Assembly (NCBI GenBank): GCA_963843385.1
Contig: CAWJJY010000005.1
Coordinates: 1-64,000 of the forward strand
Source: CAVOHU01 sp963843385
GTDB taxonomy: Bacteria > Acidobacteriota > Vicinamibacteria > Vicinamibacterales > JAKQTR01
Length of the DNA: 64,000 bases
Direction of reading: 5' to 3'
Shown: one piece after another, positions 43,995-52,583 of the stretch
Layout: every line of letters starts with the position of its first letter
Numbering within the stretch: position 1 is the stretch's first letter
The notes under the pieces: model-generated
What the model was told of the DNA's origin: nothing
Seen by the model: the letters and a program-made list of their open reading frames with translations, nothing else
Database searches by the model: none
Program-made: the position numbers and the translations under genes

Positions 43995-46900
43995 CTACCA
44001 GTTGAATCGGAACATCAGCTGACCGACTCGGCCACCCGGATCGTAGGTGTTGCTTGCGTCGGTGTAGGCGCTCGTGACCTGGAAGATGGTGGCGCCGGTG
44101 CCCGGATTCGCCACCGGGTTGTAGTTCGGCCTGTCGAAGACGTTCAGCAGGTCGAACCGCAGCTCGATATTCATCCTGCCGTGGAGTTCGATGCGCTTGG
44201 TCACACCCATGTCGAATCGGATGAACCACGGGGACAGGACCTGCACGGTTCGCGGCGCGCAGTCGCCGGCCCTGACCTGGACGCAGGAGGCGGAGTTGGC
44301 CGGCGCAATGTACTGGCCGTTGGGATCGGGCGCTCCGAGCGAGGCGGAATACCCGCTGACGGTCGTGGTGCTCGTGCTGAACGCCCGCCTGGTATTCAGG
44401 ATGACGTCATCGGGCAGCATCCACACCTCCCGGACGCCGGATGTGGCATTCGTCTTGAAGTAGTACTTGTACATCTTCTGCAGGTCGCTCTCGTTCATGT
44501 TGACCAGGCGCACGTTGCCAAAGTCCATCATGACCGCCTGAATGCGGCCCACACCGTTGAAGCTCCACCCGCCCACGAACGCGTCCAGGATGGGGTTCAT
44601 GTCGCGGCCGAACTTGTGGCCGCGGCCGAACGGCAGCGTCCAGTCCCACTGTGTCTTGATGGCGTGCTTGACGTCCGCTCTGGGATCGAGCACGTAGCCG
44701 TAGCTGAAGCCGTCGAAGTTCCCCACCTTCGGGAACGCCAACTGGTAGTTGATGCTGGCCGACAGGCCATGCGACAGCCGCCGCCTGAGCTCGATCTGGA
44801 GTGCGTCGTACCGGCTGCGCGAGCCGCTGTCGTAGACATTGACCTGACCGGCCGCTGGGTTCGGGATGAAGAAGTTGGCCGTGTACCCGGCTGACAGCGC
44901 GTTGCTGCGGCGCGACGCGGTGGCGTCGAGGTCAGCAGCGGAAGCTGTCGGGTTGGGGTTCGTCCCGACCAGCCGGGCCGCGAGCGAGGAGCTCGTCCAG
45001 GTGGAGGAGCCGCCGGTGTAGACCGCCGGATTGCCCGAATCCCTGCTGCCGTTGAGGTAGGCCAGGTAGATTGGCAGCGGGTTCGTCCCCGTTCCTGGGC
45101 CGAAATAGGCGAATGACCCGACGCGGCTTCCGCCCGCCGCGTTGTTGGCCGTGAGATTGGCCATCGCCAACTTGAACTCCGGCATGAACCCGTTGGCGAC
45201 CAGGTTCTCCCCCCGCATGTTGGTGCAGGTGCCGCTGCTGTAGCTCGTGCAGTTGTAGCTGATCGAGGCCCACTCGTGGTCGCCGACGTTGCCGATATAG
45301 CGGATCTCGATCGCCATGTCCTTCGAGATCGACCTCGCGATGGCGATGTTCCAGTTCTGGACCCGGCCGATCTTGATGTCGGGCGCGAAGGTGTAGAGAG
45401 CGTCCACCCGGCCGGGGCGGATGGCGATCGGGTAGCTCGGATCCGGATTGAACGAGGCGGAGTACAGCCGGTTGGTCTGAGAGACGAGGACCGGCCACGA
45501 CTCGCCCGCAGGCACCAACCCGGAATTGGCGTTGCGGGTCAGCGACAGCTGGCTTCCGTTGTTGCCCCCGTACTGGCCGGTGAACTGGGTGAGGGCCGGG
45601 CGATCGAACGCGATCGCGTAGCCCGCCCGGATCGTCGCCTGGTCGGGATCGCCGAGGAGCGTCCTAAGCAGGCCGGACCGGACGTTCGGCCGCCACGCGG
45701 CGCTCACCGACGGCCCGATGTTGTTCCAGTCGGTCTTGTATCCCGTGGTGCCCGACTTGAACAGGACGAACTCCGGGACCGCGCCGCCCGAGGCGGTCGG
45801 GTTGAGGAAGTTGCACTGGTGAAGCGTGCCTCCGCTCCCGACTCCGGACATGCCGCACACGCTCGCCATGGTCACGTTCGACATCAAGTCGGTCGAGGGA
45901 GAGAACGGCGTCTGAACCTCCCAGCGGACCCCGCCCGTGACGGTCAGCGTCGGCGCCACCCTCCAGGAATCCTGGCCGTAGACACTGAAGACCTTGAAGC
46001 CGCCCTTGTAGTCGACCGGAGCAAGCTCGACGTACTTGCCAGTAGCCGGGTCGAGCACCGCCGCGCTGTTCACGCTGGCCACGCGGCCCGTGAGCACGGC
46101 ATACGTCGCCCGAGCGGCGGTCAGATCGCTCGATGACGCACCGGGGAAGTTGGTGGTGTTGAACATGCCGATCGCCGGGTCGTTCGTCGTATCGAAGCCC
46201 AGGGTGAGTCCCCGGACTATCTGCTCGCTGCCGGAGTCGGCGTTTGACATGAGGAACGAGGCGCCGAACATCGCCGTGTGCGAGCCTTTGACCCACGTCA
46301 GCGTATCGTCGGCGCTCCAGGTCGGCGCGATGCGCCAGCTCGGGCCGTTGGACGTGTACCAGTCGGTCGTGTTGGTCGGGGTCGTGATCGCGAAACCGCC
46401 CTGGTCGGCGAACGTGTCCGGGGAGTTGCCCGACGTCTGGCTCGAGGGGTAGCCGAAATTCGAACCGCTCCAGATGGACGAGAAGCCTCCCCGCAGCTCG
46501 TTGGTGATGTTGTTCGAGAACGTGGATCGCAACGCCAGGGACCCGAACGGCCGCGTCGAGGCGAAATCGCGGTGGTTCGGCGCGCCAGGAAAGCGCGGGT
46601 CGGCCGAGTTGAGATAGTCCGGCGTGCGTTGGGCGGTGATGACGGCAAACGACGCGCTCAGCCGGTGCCTGGTCGTGAGGTTGTAGTCGAGGCGCGCTGT
46701 CGGCTGGTACTCGAGCAGGGTAGAGGGGCTCAGCCAGACGTACGAATCGTACAGCGGGTCGGCCAGGGGGCTCCGCTTGCCGGTCGTCTGCGTTGCGTCG
46801 TAGATCCTCCGCTCCATCCCCATCACGGTCGGGTCCGGCGTGTAGATCTGGCCGTTGGCCCTCGCGAGATCGAGCAGGTTCACCTCGCACACCCCGGTGG

Positions 46901-47909
46901 AACACTGGTAGCGGAAGAACCCATCGAGGACGCGCGGGCTGAAGACGGTGCGCGTCCGCGTGAAGCTGTTCGGGAACCGTATCTGCTCGTAGTGGAAGAA
47001 GAAGAACGCCTTGTCTCTGCCGTTGTAAACGCCCGGAATCACGATCGGGCCGCCGACGCGTGCCCCGAACTGATCCAGCTTGACGTTGTTCTTCGGCTGG
47101 TTGTTGTACTGGTTGAAGATGTAGTTCGTGTTGTACGACGGGGAGCGGTGATATTCGTAGGCGCTGCCCGTGAACTGGTTGCCGCCCGAGCGCGTCTGGA
47201 ACGCCATCGTCATGGCCCCGGCCCCGGCGCCCCCGTTGGCCCCGCCGGCGGCCAGCACGACCGACACGGCTTCGACCGCGTCCTGGCGCGGAGTGACGGT
47301 CGCGAAGAACGAGTCCGTGTTGCGCAGGAAGTTGTCGTTGTTGCTGATCCCATCGAGCGTGATGCTCAGGAAGCTCTCGGGCAGGCCGTTGATCGTCGAA
47401 TCGCGGTTGGCGCCCGGTGTATTGACACCCGGCAGGAACGTGATCGCGTTCAGCGCGTTTCGTGTCGGGGTCGGCATGCGCGTGAGCTGATCCGAGTTGA
47501 GGGTGGCCGCCACGGTGGCGGTTTCCGTGTTGATGAGTTCGGCGCTGCTCAGGACGACGACCGTCTCGGAGAGCTGGCCGACCTCGAGCGTGAGCGTCAC
47601 GGTGACCGGCTGGCCGGGCGCAATGCTGACCTTGGCTATCGCGGTCTTGAAGCCCGCGAGCGACGCGGTCACAGTGTAGGCGCCGGCGGGGAGCGCTGTC
47701 GCCTGGTACCGGCCGTCTGCACCGGAAACGGCCTCGCTGGAGTAGCCCATCGTGTCGTTTTTGACGACGACGGTCGCGCCGGGTACTACTCCCCCGGCTG
47801 TATCCCGCACGACCCCCGAAATCGAGGCGGTAGATTGAGCGTAGGCGCCTGTCACGCCTGCTAGAACGAGAATCACGGCGACACTCCAACACCCTAGCGA
47901 ACGGAACAT
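43995..47909 (-). CDS. Oar-like TonB-dependent outer-membrane receptor 3
   Basis: 1304 residues, the largest of the three receptors. Signal peptide 1-25 (TGAYA-Q), carboxypeptidase-regulatory domain (~28-110: ASISGVVRDTAGGVVPGATVVV; GRYQATALPAGAYTV), plug (~120-240: RNALNAITFLPGVNTPG, INGLPESFLSITLDGISNND) and a very large barrel ending in an aromatic residue (QLMFRFNW). The start at 47909 has GGGGGGAGGAA upstream; an ATG ten codons earlier would spoil the signal peptide. The size suggests long surface loops and a bulky ligand. The gene is divergent from the CocE hydrolase, so transporter and hydrolase may be co-regulated from the shared intergenic region. Confidence 0.92.
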   Translation of the reverse strand: MFRSLGCWSVAVILVLAGVTGAYAQSTASISGVVRDTAGGVVPGATVVVKNDTMGYSSEAVSGADGRYQATALPAGAYTVTASLAGFKTAIAKVSIAPGQPVTVTLTLEVGQLSETVVVLSSAELINTETATVAATLNSDQLTRMPTPTRNALNAITFLPGVNTPGANRDSTINGLPESFLSITLDGISNNDNFLRNTDSFFATVTPRQDAVEAVSVVLAAGGANGGAGAGAMTMAFQTRSGGNQFTGSAYEYHRSPSYNTNYIFNQYNNQPKNNVKLDQFGARVGGPIVIPGVYNGRDKAFFFFHYEQIRFPNSFTRTRTVFSPRVLDGFFRYQCSTGVCEVNLLDLARANGQIYTPDPTVMGMERRIYDATQTTGKRSPLADPLYDSYVWLSPSTLLEYQPTARLDYNLTTRHRLSASFAVITAQRTPDYLNSADPRFPGAPNHRDFASTRPFGSLALRSTFSNNITNELRGGFSSIWSGSNFGYPSSQTSGNSPDTFADQGGFAITTPTNTTDWYTSNGPSWRIAPTWSADDTLTWVKGSHTAMFGASFLMSNADSGSEQIVRGLTLGFDTTNDPAIGMFNTTNFPGASSSDLTAARATYAVLTGRVASVNSAAVLDPATGKYVELAPVDYKGGFKVFSVYGQDSWRVAPTLTVTGGVRWEVQTPFSPSTDLMSNVTMASVCGMSGVGSGGTLHQCNFLNPTASGGAVPEFVLFKSGTTGYKTDWNNIGPSVSAAWRPNVRSGLLRTLLGDPDQATIRAGYAIAFDRPALTQFTGQYGGNNGSQLSLTRNANSGLVPAGESWPVLVSQTNRLYSASFNPDPSYPIAIRPGRVDALYTFAPDIKIGRVQNWNIAIARSISKDMAIEIRYIGNVGDHEWASISYNCTSYSSGTCTNMRGENLVANGFMPEFKLAMANLTANNAAGGSRVGSFAYFGPGTGTNPLPIYLAYLNGSRDSGNPAVYTGGSSTWTSSSLAARLVGTNPNPTASAADLDATASRRSNALSAGYTANFFIPNPAAGQVNVYDSGSRSRYDALQIELRRRLSHGLSASINYQLAFPKVGNFDGFSYGYVLDPRADVKHAIKTQWDWTLPFGRGHKFGRDMNPILDAFVGGWSFNGVGRIQAVMMDFGNVRLVNMNESDLQKMYKYYFKTNATSGVREVWMLPDDVILNTRRAFSTSTTTVSGYSASLGAPDPNGQYIAPANSASCVQVRAGDCAPRTVQVLSPWFIRFDMGVTKRIELHGRMNIELRFDLLNVFDRPNYNPVANPGTGATIFQVTSAYTDASNTYDPGGRVGQLMFRFNW

Positions 47910-48442
47910 GTTTGGTTCCTCCCCCCTCGTCAGGTGCAAACGGATCGCGCGCCCCCCGAAAGCTGCCGCGTAGGGCTGGGGCGCCCGAAACTGAACGATT
48001 TAGGCGGAGTCTACGCGCTCTATCGGGTGCGGTCAATCACAATGTGGCGATGCTGTCAATCGCGCGAAACTGCCTCGTGGCTCGTCTGCGCCAATCCTGG
48101 CTGCCGGGAACCCGCCACACGCCCCGGCAGGCTCTCTGCCGGGAATCCGCCACGCGTGCTGCCGATGCTGCTTCGTTGCGGAAAGGTCCACAATCGCCCT
48201 CGGCCGCGGATGGAGAGCGACGGGCCTTCAGGCAAGGGTCTGCCACTGAGTCGGGCATTTCCCTTGTCGGGCATTTCCCTATGCGGCGCCGGCCGAGGCG
48301 GAGTAAGATGGCCGCCGTTCCAAGACCTCAGTCGCCAGTTGTCCGCCGGAAGCCGCGACGGACAGGTCACAGATGCCCGGCCCCGGGTCAGCCAAGTTCT
48401 CGGCTTTGCGCGTCGAGCGTCGCGCGTCTTTCTGGAGGAACC
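47910..48442. other. Divergent region between TonB receptor 3 and CocE hydrolase
   Basis: 533 bp without a gene. It holds a minus-strand promoter (48008-48036), a 21-bp direct repeat (48099-48119 and 48134-48154, period 35), and two copies of tcgggcatttccct separated by two bases (48251-48264, 48267-48280) that could be an operator for the plus-strand gene. GGAGGAA precedes the CocE ATG. Confidence 0.5.
48008..48036 (-). promoter_or_regulatory. Candidate promoter of TonB receptor 3
   Basis: Minus strand TTGACC (48036-48031), 17-bp spacer, TAGACT (48013-48008). Start near 48001 gives a leader of about 92 bases before the ATG at 47909. Confidence 0.5.
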
Positions 48443-50212
48443 ATGTCGGAAACACCAGGCAGCCCCTCGGCGGACATCCTTCGTCGCTCTTGGCAGATCG
48501 CCCTGCTCGCCTTCGCACTGGCGGTCGCCTTCCCGCCGGCCGCGACCCACGCGGCGCAGGTCTCCCAACCCAAGTACAAGCTGGTCGTCGACAAGGACGT
48601 CCGCATCCCCACCCGCGACGGTTCCTACTTGGTGGGGGACGTCTTCAGGCCTGAGGCGACCGGCGAGAAGTTCCCGGTGCTCATGTCGTTGAGCGTGTAT
48701 CAGAAGGAGCTTCAGTACCTGCCCCATCAGTCTCCCTTCACCCACCAGGAAAGGCCGGAGCCCGATTGGTGGGTGCCTCGCGGTTACGTCCTGATCTTCG
48801 TGGACTCCCGAGGGACCGGGAAGTCGCCGGGCGACACGGACGTGAAGGGCATGCAGGAAGCGCTGGACTACTACGACGCCATCGAATGGGCAGCCAGGCA
48901 GAGCTGGAGCACAGGCAAGATCGGGCTGGCCGGGGTGTCTTACTACGCAATCGCGCAGATGAGCGTGGCCAGCCTGCAACCGCCCCACCTGACGACGATG
49001 ATTCCGTGGGCGGGCCACGGCGACGAGTACCGCGAAGGCACCTTCCAGGGTGGCATCTTCAACAAGGCGTACCTGGGGAACTGGTGGCTCGACGTGATGG
49101 GCAAGCAGCTGCTCGAGCATACCCGCGTCGACAACGTCGGCGCCTTCAACGAGAACCTGCTCTACGAGTACATGACGCATCCCCTCGACGGCCCATGGTG
49201 GCACACGGTCAAGGCAGGCGCCGAGATGGACAAGATCACGGTGCCCTTCTACAGCGCGGGCAACTGGCAGGGATGGACCAACCGCCACCTGCGAGGCAAC
49301 GTCGAGCTGTATGTGAACGCAGCCTCGAAGAACAAGAAGTTGCAGATGCACATCGGCGGACCCACGACCTACTTCTATCAGGAAGGCGGCAAGAACGACC
49401 AGCTGCGATGGTTCGACTACTGGCTGAAGGGCACCGACACCGGGATCATGAGCGAGCCGGCCGTGAAGCTGTGCGTCCGCAGCAGCGTCACCGCGTGCAC
49501 GTGGCGCTTCGAGGACGAGTGGCCGATCAAGCGGACCCAGTACACGAAGTACTACCTGACTGCGGAGCCGGCCGGAGGCGTCGTCAAGGACGCGCTCCAT
49601 GACGTGAAACTGTCCAGGACGCCGCCCGCACAGCCCGGCCAGCTCACCTACGACGCCGGCCCGGCATCCTACGGCCGCGGGACACGCACCCAGCCGGCGC
49701 TGGCATTCACGACTGAGCCGTTGACCGAGGACGTGGAGATCACCGGCCACATCAACCTCGTGACGTGGGTGTCGTCTGAAACCGACGACATGGATGTGTT
49801 CGCCTACCTCCGGAAGGTGATGCCCGACGGCACGATGGAGACCGCGGTCAGCGGCATGCTCAAAGTCTCCCACCGCAAACTCGATCCCAGGCTGTCCTTG
49901 CCGTATCGGCCCTATCACACGCACGACGAAGAGCAGAAGCTCAAGCCGGGCGAGGTCGTGCCGATCCAGGTCGATATCTGGCCCACCAGCATGGTGTTCC
50001 AGAAAGGCACCCGAATCCGGATTGACGTCATGCCCCACGATGGCGAGCGGTACTTCAGCGCCTATCACCTGAAGAACAACACGCTGTATGTGGGCGGCGA
50101 TCGGGCGTCCTACGTGCTGCTTCCGATAGTCCCGCCCAAGGGCGGGCCGGTTCCCAACCTCGGCGGGATCAACTTGCGGGGAGGAGGCGGAGGCGGCGGC
50201 GGGGAGCGTTAG
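48443..50212 (+). CDS. Exported CocE/NonD-family hydrolase 1
   Basis: 589 residues. Signal or anchor segment ~17-38. The catalytic alpha/beta-hydrolase part (~45-330) has the CocE start KLVVDKDVRIPTRDGSYLVGDVFRP, oxyanion Tyr in LSVYQKEL, and nucleophile elbow GVSYY (Ser166). The C-terminal jelly-roll X-Pro-dipeptidyl-peptidase domain (~400-589) includes the MPHDGERYFSAYHL segment that closes the family. The tail is a Gly run. Family members cleave esters (cocaine esterase), acyl-amino esters (glutaryl-7-ACA acylase) or X-Pro peptides. A close paralogue is at 61740. GGAGGAA precedes the chosen ATG. Likely works outside the cytoplasm alongside receptor 3. Confidence 0.9.
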   Translation: MSETPGSPSADILRRSWQIALLAFALAVAFPPAATHAAQVSQPKYKLVVDKDVRIPTRDGSYLVGDVFRPEATGEKFPVLMSLSVYQKELQYLPHQSPFTHQERPEPDWWVPRGYVLIFVDSRGTGKSPGDTDVKGMQEALDYYDAIEWAARQSWSTGKIGLAGVSYYAIAQMSVASLQPPHLTTMIPWAGHGDEYREGTFQGGIFNKAYLGNWWLDVMGKQLLEHTRVDNVGAFNENLLYEYMTHPLDGPWWHTVKAGAEMDKITVPFYSAGNWQGWTNRHLRGNVELYVNAASKNKKLQMHIGGPTTYFYQEGGKNDQLRWFDYWLKGTDTGIMSEPAVKLCVRSSVTACTWRFEDEWPIKRTQYTKYYLTAEPAGGVVKDALHDVKLSRTPPAQPGQLTYDAGPASYGRGTRTQPALAFTTEPLTEDVEITGHINLVTWVSSETDDMDVFAYLRKVMPDGTMETAVSGMLKVSHRKLDPRLSLPYRPYHTHDEEQKLKPGEVVPIQVDIWPTSMVFQKGTRIRIDVMPHDGERYFSAYHLKNNTLYVGGDRASYVLLPIVPPKGGPVPNLGGINLRGGGGGGGGER

Positions 50213-50253
50213 TCCGGACCCTCACGAACCTCCGGCAGAAGCTCATCGGCGGA

Positions 50254-50298
50254 CAGGGAGATCGCCGGCCAGGCGCCGGCCGCACCGGCGTCTCCCTG
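50254..50298. terminator. Inverted repeat between convergent hydrolases
   Basis: Outer arms cagggaga / tctccctg enclose a GC-rich inner inverted repeat (gccggcc...ggccgc). It lies in the 99-bp gap between converging genes and probably terminates both. Confidence 0.5.
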
Positions 50299-50311
50299 GA
50301 TTCTCACCGCT

Positions 50312-51358
50312 TCACGTCACAGGCAGCTGCCCTACCGCTTTTTCGCGGTCAACTCCTTGGCGCCGGGTCCATTCCAGGTACTCGATGAAGCTCGTCACCG
50401 TGTACGCGAATTCTTCCGGGTGCTCGCGGTAGTGGAAGTGCCCGGCGTGGTTGATGAACTCGAGCCGCGCAAACGGGTCCGTCTCGGCGATGATGTTGAA
50501 CAGGCTCTCGGCCTGAATCGGCAGGACGGACGGGTCGTTCTTTCCCCAGAAGAGCAACACCGGCATCTGGAGCACGCCGTCCGTGTCGACGCGGCGGTAG
50601 GCTTCGTACATCATCTCTGCCTCGACCTGACCCGCTTTTCTCCTCACGTCGCGGGTCTGCCGCTTGACCGTTTCCTGCGCCTTGGGCTGGTTTTCCATGA
50701 ACGTCGCCGACGCCACGAAATCCGGCGTGACGACGCTGCGGTCGTACAGCAGCGCGGCCTGCTGGCAGGGCCAAAGCTCGGTCGCCGGCTCTTTCGGGCA
50801 GTGCTCGAGCAGGTTCTTTCTCCGGTTGCTTCTGTCGTCGCCCGCTCCGGGCGCGGCAGTGGAACTGTCGACGATGACCAGTGTCTTGACCAGCTCGGGG
50901 TGGTTGACCGCCAGCAGGAACACGCACCCCCCGCCGCGGGACTGCCCGATGAGATGCACCTTCCCGAGCTTCATGGTCTGGATGAAATTGACGATGTGCT
51001 GGACTTCGCCGCGGATGCTCAAGTCGTCGTCGCTCTTCGGATTGTCGGTCATGCCCGACGCCAGCTTGTCGGGCGCATAGACGTGATACCTCTTGGCCAA
51101 CAGCCCAATCACCGGCGCCCAGGTGTTGGCACTCGCGGTTCCGGCAAACCCGCTGCCGTGCACGAGGACCATCGGCTCGCCGGAGCCTTCGTCGTAGTAG
51201 CGGGTGCGGACGCCGTTGACGTCGGCGAACTTCGCCGTGAATCCCCCGTTCTCGCCGTTGGGACCCACGCCTGGCGCCCGTTGTTGCGCCGCAGCGGTCT
51301 GGCACATCAGGCCTGCGGCAAACGCCGCAGCCATCAAGACTCTAGGGGCTCGTGTCAT
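50312..51358 (-). CDS. Secreted alpha/beta hydrolase, lineage family member A
   Basis: 348 residues. Signal peptide 1-24 (TAAAQ), then the family start GPNGENGGFTAKFADVNG, VRTRYYDEGSGEPMVLVHG. Nucleophile elbow GQSRGGG (Ser140), acid in FWGKNDPSV, His in NHAGHFHYREHPEEF. The lid has the family Cys pair: HCPKEP and, ten residues later, PCQQ. One domain, of the same family as each third of the protein at 9166. The start at 51358 opens the signal peptide; upstream codons do not look coding. It is the last gene of the six-gene operon and follows member B by 79 bases. Confidence 0.88.
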   Translation of the reverse strand: MTRAPRVLMAAAFAAGLMCQTAAAQQRAPGVGPNGENGGFTAKFADVNGVRTRYYDEGSGEPMVLVHGSGFAGTASANTWAPVIGLLAKRYHVYAPDKLASGMTDNPKSDDDLSIRGEVQHIVNFIQTMKLGKVHLIGQSRGGGCVFLLAVNHPELVKTLVIVDSSTAAPGAGDDRSNRRKNLLEHCPKEPATELWPCQQAALLYDRSVVTPDFVASATFMENQPKAQETVKRQTRDVRRKAGQVEAEMMYEAYRRVDTDGVLQMPVLLFWGKNDPSVLPIQAESLFNIIAETDPFARLEFINHAGHFHYREHPEEFAYTVTSFIEYLEWTRRQGVDREKAVGQLPVT

Positions 51359-51437
51359 CGCTCGAATCCTCCATGCCGTTTTCGTTGACTGAAGCGGGAC
51401 GCTGACTGAACCGGGCCGGTCGGCACGACGTCGCGCG

Positions 51438-52490
51438 TCACTGCCCTTTCGAACCGGTGCCCCAATACGCAATGAACTGCGCCACGTCGTAGTTGAAGCG
51501 CTCCGGGTATTGGCGGTACGCGAAGTGGCCGCCCTTGTCGTACACGATCAGGAGCACGCGGTTGTTGAGCGTGCCGAAGACGTGGTAGAGGCCCAGGCAC
51601 CCCTGGATGCCGGCGATCTCGTCGGAGGCCAACCAGTCGTGCGTGTCGGTCGCCGAGCAGACATACAGGATCGGCATCTGGAGCGCGCGCTCCTTCGCGG
51701 CGCCCGCCAGCACCGCGTTCCACGACAGGTCACCCGAACGTTCGCGTGCCTGCGCCGCGGCGCCGGCCCCCGACGCCATACGGGCCTGGATCTCCCGCTG
51801 GCGCGGCCGGTTGTACATGGCCCAGGACGCCTCGAAGAACGTGTCGGTGAACAAGGCCGGGTTACCGCTCTGCACGTTGAGCCAGCAGCGCCACGCAAGC
51901 GTCTCGTCGGTTTTCGCCAGGCTCTGGCACGCCCGTTCCTCGATTCGCGCGAGGCTCTGCCCGGGAACCGAGATCTGGCCGCCGACGGCAACGACAATCA
52001 GCGTCTTGACCACGTCAGGGTGCCGGAGCGCCACCGTCATCGCGATGCCGCCGCCTGCCGAGTGGCCGGCGATGTGCACCTGCTTCAGGCCCATCGCCTT
52101 GATGAATTCGTAGACATGATTGGCGTCGCCTTCCCGGGAGAGCTGAGCGTCGTCTTTGGGAATGTCGGTGAGCCCGGCGCCGATGCGATCGGGCACGATG
52201 ACGCGGAAGCGCTTCGCAAGGCCGGGGATGTTCATGGCCCAGACGTTGGCGTTGTTGCGCGGCCGATCGAACGATCCCAGGCTGCCGCCGTGCAGCAGCA
52301 CCAGGGGCTCGCCCTGGCCGTACTCGTAGTAACGGGTGCGCACGCCGTTCACGTCGATGAACTTGGCGACAAGGCCGTCGGTTTCGCCGTTGGGACCGAC
52401 GCCGGTCTGTTGGCCGGACATCACGGACTGGCCGCCGGTCAGGAACAGCGCCAGTGCCAGCGCTGCCACGCTCCCCTTGATGATCGACAT
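51438..52490 (-). CDS. Secreted alpha/beta hydrolase, lineage family member B
   Basis: 350 residues with a signal peptide (1-26). Family start GPNGETDGLVAKFIDVNG, then VRTRYYEYGQGEPLVLLHGG. Nucleophile elbow GHSAGGG (Ser144); the acid is probably in SATDTHDW and the His in KGGHFAYRQYPERFNYD. Cys pair in the lid: AC-QSL and RCWL, 13 residues apart. The conserved tail (RFNYDVAQFIAYWG) matches the other members. It lies 93 bases downstream of the FMN oxidase. Two tandem paralogues at the end of the operon suggest either gene dosage or two related substrates. Confidence 0.88.
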   Translation of the reverse strand: MSIIKGSVAALALALFLTGGQSVMSGQQTGVGPNGETDGLVAKFIDVNGVRTRYYEYGQGEPLVLLHGGSLGSFDRPRNNANVWAMNIPGLAKRFRVIVPDRIGAGLTDIPKDDAQLSREGDANHVYEFIKAMGLKQVHIAGHSAGGGIAMTVALRHPDVVKTLIVVAVGGQISVPGQSLARIEERACQSLAKTDETLAWRCWLNVQSGNPALFTDTFFEASWAMYNRPRQREIQARMASGAGAAAQARERSGDLSWNAVLAGAAKERALQMPILYVCSATDTHDWLASDEIAGIQGCLGLYHVFGTLNNRVLLIVYDKGGHFAYRQYPERFNYDVAQFIAYWGTGSKGQ

Positions 52491-52583
52491 GGATTCGTCC
52501 TTCCTTCAGCGTTCGCGCTTGTCTTGACGTTGGTGCAACACCGACCCGATTCCTGCAGCAGACGATCTGGGCCAGCGGTTGGC

